Source of the DNA: Kryptolebias marmoratus
Taxonomy: Eukaryota > Chordata > Actinopteri > Cyprinodontiformes > Rivulidae
Assembly (NCBI RefSeq): GCF_001649575.2
Contig: NC_051438.1
Coordinates: forward strand, 23,854,816-23,918,815
Reading direction: 5' to 3'
DNA: 64,000 nt
Under the pieces are notes generated by a model that worked only from the letters and a program-made list of their open reading frames with translations, was not told where the DNA came from and searched no databases. This document shows, piece after piece, positions 60,590 to 64,000 of the stretch; the stretch's first letter is position 1; every line of letters begins with the position of its first letter. The translations under genes were made by a program, and so were the position numbers.

Positions 60590-60980
60590 TTTCCCCCCTC
60601 TCTTTTAAAGCGAGCAGTCGGTTTTCAAGTGGAGTAATCAGCTTGTGTCTCGGAGGAAGTGTTGTCAGTTCATCCGCATTTTGGACTTGTCCCTCCGCGG
60701 ACAGCTGCTGTCCTCCAGCGCGTGTTTCCGCTCGCGTCCCCGCGGGAGAAACGGTGGAAACTTTCTGCTACATCCACAGAGGCGATGCTGCTCCGCTGCA
60801 CAGCTCTGCCATCAGCTCGGGCTCTCTGCACTCCCCGGCCCTTTTCACACAGCTTCTTTTTTTTCCTCCTCCTCACCAAACACCGTCACCTTTGACTGAC
60901 ATGCACTCCTCAGCCTCTCCTATTGGCCCAGACAGAAGGAAAGGCCTTCTCTGATTGGCCACTGTAAACGACGTCACGCT
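60590..60980 (-). promoter_or_regulatory. nkx3.2: nkx3.2 promoter and 5' UTR
   Basis: CpG-rich sequence upstream of the start codon. On the minus strand there are two CCAAT boxes (complements at 60922-60926 and 60954-60958) 32 bp apart, and a CRE-like TGACGT (60971-60976) next to them. No clear TATA box is seen. Spacing to the ATG suggests a 5' UTR of roughly 200-300 nt. The start site itself is inferred. Confidence 0.55.
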
Positions 60981-63900
60981 GCCTTCAGCGGGGTGGGGAA
61001 AAAAAAGTTCTGAAAAGTTTGGATGGAGCGTTTTTTCTTTTTTTAAAAATTTATTTTAGGAGCTTCAACTGCCATGCGGGTCGGAGGCACACCGAAACTC
61101 CATCCAGAAAAGGTAAACCAGTTTGTGTTTCTGCTCGTCGGTTGTGTCAGATTAAATGGAAATTATTTCGACATTTAAACCCAAAGTGGAAAAAAAAAAC
61201 CTGTGTTGGAATTTTTTTAAACTCTTGCAGTGAAGGAAAAATTAAGAAAAAAACTGGAATTCTCAGAAAACCTTTTAAAGAATCGATAGCAACATTTCTC
61301 GTCTTTTTTTTTTTTTTTTTGCATGACTTAAATGCAACATGTTTCCAATAAACATGTAGGGAAAGCTCTTAACCCTTTATGATCCCACAGGTCTGCTCCA
61401 GATCTGGAAGCATGTTGGAGCAGCAGGTGCTCCCAGATTCCCTCAGGTTGTTTTCTTTAACCTGTCAGGTCATCCAAACCTTTTCTGTTTCTGTCTTTTA
61501 TTAATATTTGTAGCCTCGGACAGGTAATCCTCACGTGTCTGCACGATGTTTTATAAAAACACCCTGAGAGCATGCTCAAAAAGAAGTAAAATAAACGTTT
61601 ACTGGCTGTCTAAGATTAGATTTAGCATCATGGTGCATATTTTAGAAAACCCAAGGGAGCCGTGGCATTATGCGTCACAAAATGTTTGATTCTTTAAAAC
61701 AAGATTTTTTTTTTATTCTCTGCAGCTTATTGACTTTGCTCACCTGTTGATCACCTGGATGAAGCCTTCGGTTCTGACAGAGTTTACAGGAGAAACATCT
61801 CGTGTTGCCTGTTTGCAGCGCGGATCTCCCAGCTTTTTATTTATGATCAGAGTCGGAAAAACCTGCTTCCCAAAGGAAAACTGCACCTGAGCACAAAGAA
61901 ACAAAGCAGAATGAAGAATGCAGAATAAATTCAGAAAAAATCAAAACAACTAAGATTTTACTTCTTGATTTGTTAGTAAAGAACTTTTCACAATAAAACA
62001 GATGAATATGGCAGCAAATAGGATTCAGAGTTTTTATTGTTATTATTATTTTTTTAAAAAAACGTTTCCGACTAAAGGAGGTCAACTCCGTGAATCAAAT
62101 TCAGAAAATCGGAAGGATTATAAAGGTTAAATTTTGATATTTGTGTTTATTCATGTATATAGTTTCAGCTCTCGGTTTTAACCTGAACAAATCTGCAATA
62201 ATAATAATAATTATTATTATTAATGTTTTGAAAGTAAAGGCAGGAAACACGGTGGCTTCTCATTAATAAAAGAGTTTGATTATTGTTCATTAAACCTATT
62301 AATATTATTATTATTAAAATTAAATGTTTTTAAAGGGTTATAAATATGATGACGTTGAGAACAGATTTTCTTTCGGTGAATATTTTTGCTTACAGATGTT
62401 TGAGCTCTGCTCACACAAAAGACACAAGAAAAAAACCTAATATTCTAAAAGACAATGTAATTATAATCCAAACAATTCATATCAATTTAATTCATCTTTT
62501 AACCTCAGTCAGGAATATTTAGATTCATATTTATTGGTGAAAGGACGTTTTAAAATACAGGAAAAACAACTTATTTATATTTTTAAAATGTAATTTAACT
62601 CGTGAGTTTTCCACCCAGACCTGCTGTCTAAAACATGCACACAGTGAGAATTACAACCTTTGAAAACAACAAGCCTTTAAATGAGAATGATTCAGATTCA
62701 TTTCTGCTGGAAACCTTCAGATTTCCATCTGGTGGTCAGAGAACTCACCTCCAGCCCGTCAGTGTCTGTCTAATAAAAATGTCACAGTTTCAGCTCCAAA
62801 GCTCGTTTCTTCTCATAAAAAGATGTTTCTGCTGCAGGGGGTTGTGCGCCATTGTTTGGGAGCAGGGTGGGATGTCGGACTGCGGCACCGCAGCAAGAAA
62901 AACACGAGTAAAACACCAACCACAGACACATCTGGATATCTTCACACACCCAGAAAGCTGCTCACCGTTCAAGGCCAAGTGGTTCATCCCGAGCCTGTTT
63001 CTGCACAGTTCTGTCTGCTTGCGTCTTTTCTGCCTTTTTTCTCATGTTGTCTTTTGCCCTGAAGCAGCCGGACTGAGCCCTGATCTGCAGTTTCATGGTG
63101 AGGAGAAAGAGCTGCCAGCTTCTGCAGCTCAAACAACAACATGTGAGCCTTTCAGGGTGAGGAGCAAGCAGAGCAGAGGGGTCAGACTGAGGAAGAGCTG
63201 AAAGTGGCCCCAACAGGACAAACTAAACCCTGAACTGTATCCAGACAGTTAACAGGCTTTATCAGTCAACTTTATGCAAACTTTATGCACTTATTGTTGT
63301 TTATTTTGACAAAAATCCCAAAATAATACAAACTAATCATGGCAGACTTTCTAAATGCCTCCATAATTTAAAATAAATCTGCTGATTCTGGGTTTCATAT
63401 TTCAGAAACAATTATTTGTAATGTTAAATAATAAATAATAAAGAAGCCAAGTAAGTTTTTTTTATTCATGATTGTGAAGTGATTACAGTTTAGTCATATT
63501 TTGAGTCATGTAGATTAGGATTAAGTAAGAAAAACAAAAAGTACTTCATCCATGAATTATTGCTCTGTGTTATTTTCTCTCATTGTTTCATTGCATTACT
63601 GATTTTATTGTGATAAAAAAGAAGCTTTTGGGGCTTAAAACTGATTATTTTTATAGATTAAACAATCAAGAAAGCACCAACTGAAGAGCAAATAAAAAGA
63701 GCAACTTTTGAAAAGTTTCTACCTCAAAATTTTGACTTTTTTTTTACATTTTTGTCTTACTGTAATAAATTGCAGCAAACAAAACCTATTTCACCTGAAG
63801 GAAAGTTCTGTTCTTTTCTTTTCTGCCACCAAACAGTAAATCCATAAGATATGTGATTGTAAACATATAAAACACTAAAAAGCAGCAAATTCAACATTTT

Positions 63901-64000
63901 TTAAGATTGATTAATAAATTTTGAATGAATTTCTGCTGTAATGACAACCATGTCGAATATTTGGATGTTTTTATGATACTTTAAGTGCAAAAAATAAATA
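60981..64000. other. AT-rich DNA upstream of nkx3.2
   Basis: No gene supported. It includes a T run near 61302 and a perfect 12-bp-armed AAT/ATT palindrome at 62199-62222. The 188-codon frame at 62635-63201 has no recognisable domain or protein-like composition. Confidence 0.55.

Noticed and set aside
60113..60637. 174-codon plus-strand frame over nkx3.2 exon 1
   Set aside because: Antisense shadow of exon 1, with poly-Ile/Val from the Asp repeat.
62635..63201. 188-codon open frame on the plus strand
   Set aside because: No recognisable domain, composition like translated non-coding DNA, competing frames on both strands, and no promoter or splice context.
1..64000. CRISPR arrays, operons, phage, insertion sequences, tRNA or rRNA genes
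   Set aside because: This is vertebrate nuclear DNA. No spaced identical repeats, bacterial gene clusters, tRNA cloverleaf or rRNA-like sequence was recognised on reading.

Overview
The window looks like nuclear DNA of a teleost fish, probably a percomorph. It is AT-rich and intron-rich. It carries teleost-type dispersed repeats and two protein-coding genes with vertebrate exon structure, both on the minus strand. Those genes are rab28 (CDS 53637 down to 28725, seven coding exons plus an alternative cassette exon) and nkx3.2/bapx1 (CDS 60589 down to 58970, two exons). From memory, RAB28 and NKX3-2 are also immediate neighbours in human 4p15.33, so this is a conserved syntenic block. The species call rests on gene sequence and repeat style only.

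Layout. Bases 1 to about 27400 hold no gene I can support. This stretch corresponds to the gene-poor flank beyond the 3' end of RAB28. It alternates AT-rich sequence with copies of dispersed repeats, microsatellites, and islands of higher-complexity sequence rich in homeodomain, SOX and NKX-type sites that look like candidate conserved non-coding elements. Bases 27400-53750 are the rab28 transcription unit. Its introns contain a broken non-LTR retrotransposon fragment, several repeats and more enhancer-like islands. A CpG-rich promoter lies at about 53560-53960. Bases 53960-58600 are the spacer between the rab28 promoter and the nkx3.2 3' end and carry two enhancer-like blocks. Bases 58600-60980 are nkx3.2 with a CCAAT/CRE promoter. 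Bases 61000-64000 upstream of nkx3.2 have no gene that I can support.

How it fits together. rab28 encodes a ciliary small GTPase and nkx3.2 encodes a developmental homeodomain repressor. They share no obvious pathway. Their conserved linkage, with enhancer-like islands inside rab28 introns and in the flanking desert, fits a genomic regulatory block in which rab28 is a bystander and nkx3.2 the target. That is inference and was not tested here.

The reconstructed rab28 reading frame (221 codons plus stop) equals the human length as I remember it. A conserved-type cassette exon swaps the C-terminal tail and its prenylation CaaX box. I found no undescribed multi-gene system in this window. The most interesting items are the rab28 alternative prenylated tails, the enhancer-like islands (especially the palindromic POU-type cluster near 50850), and a five-copy dispersed repeat family.
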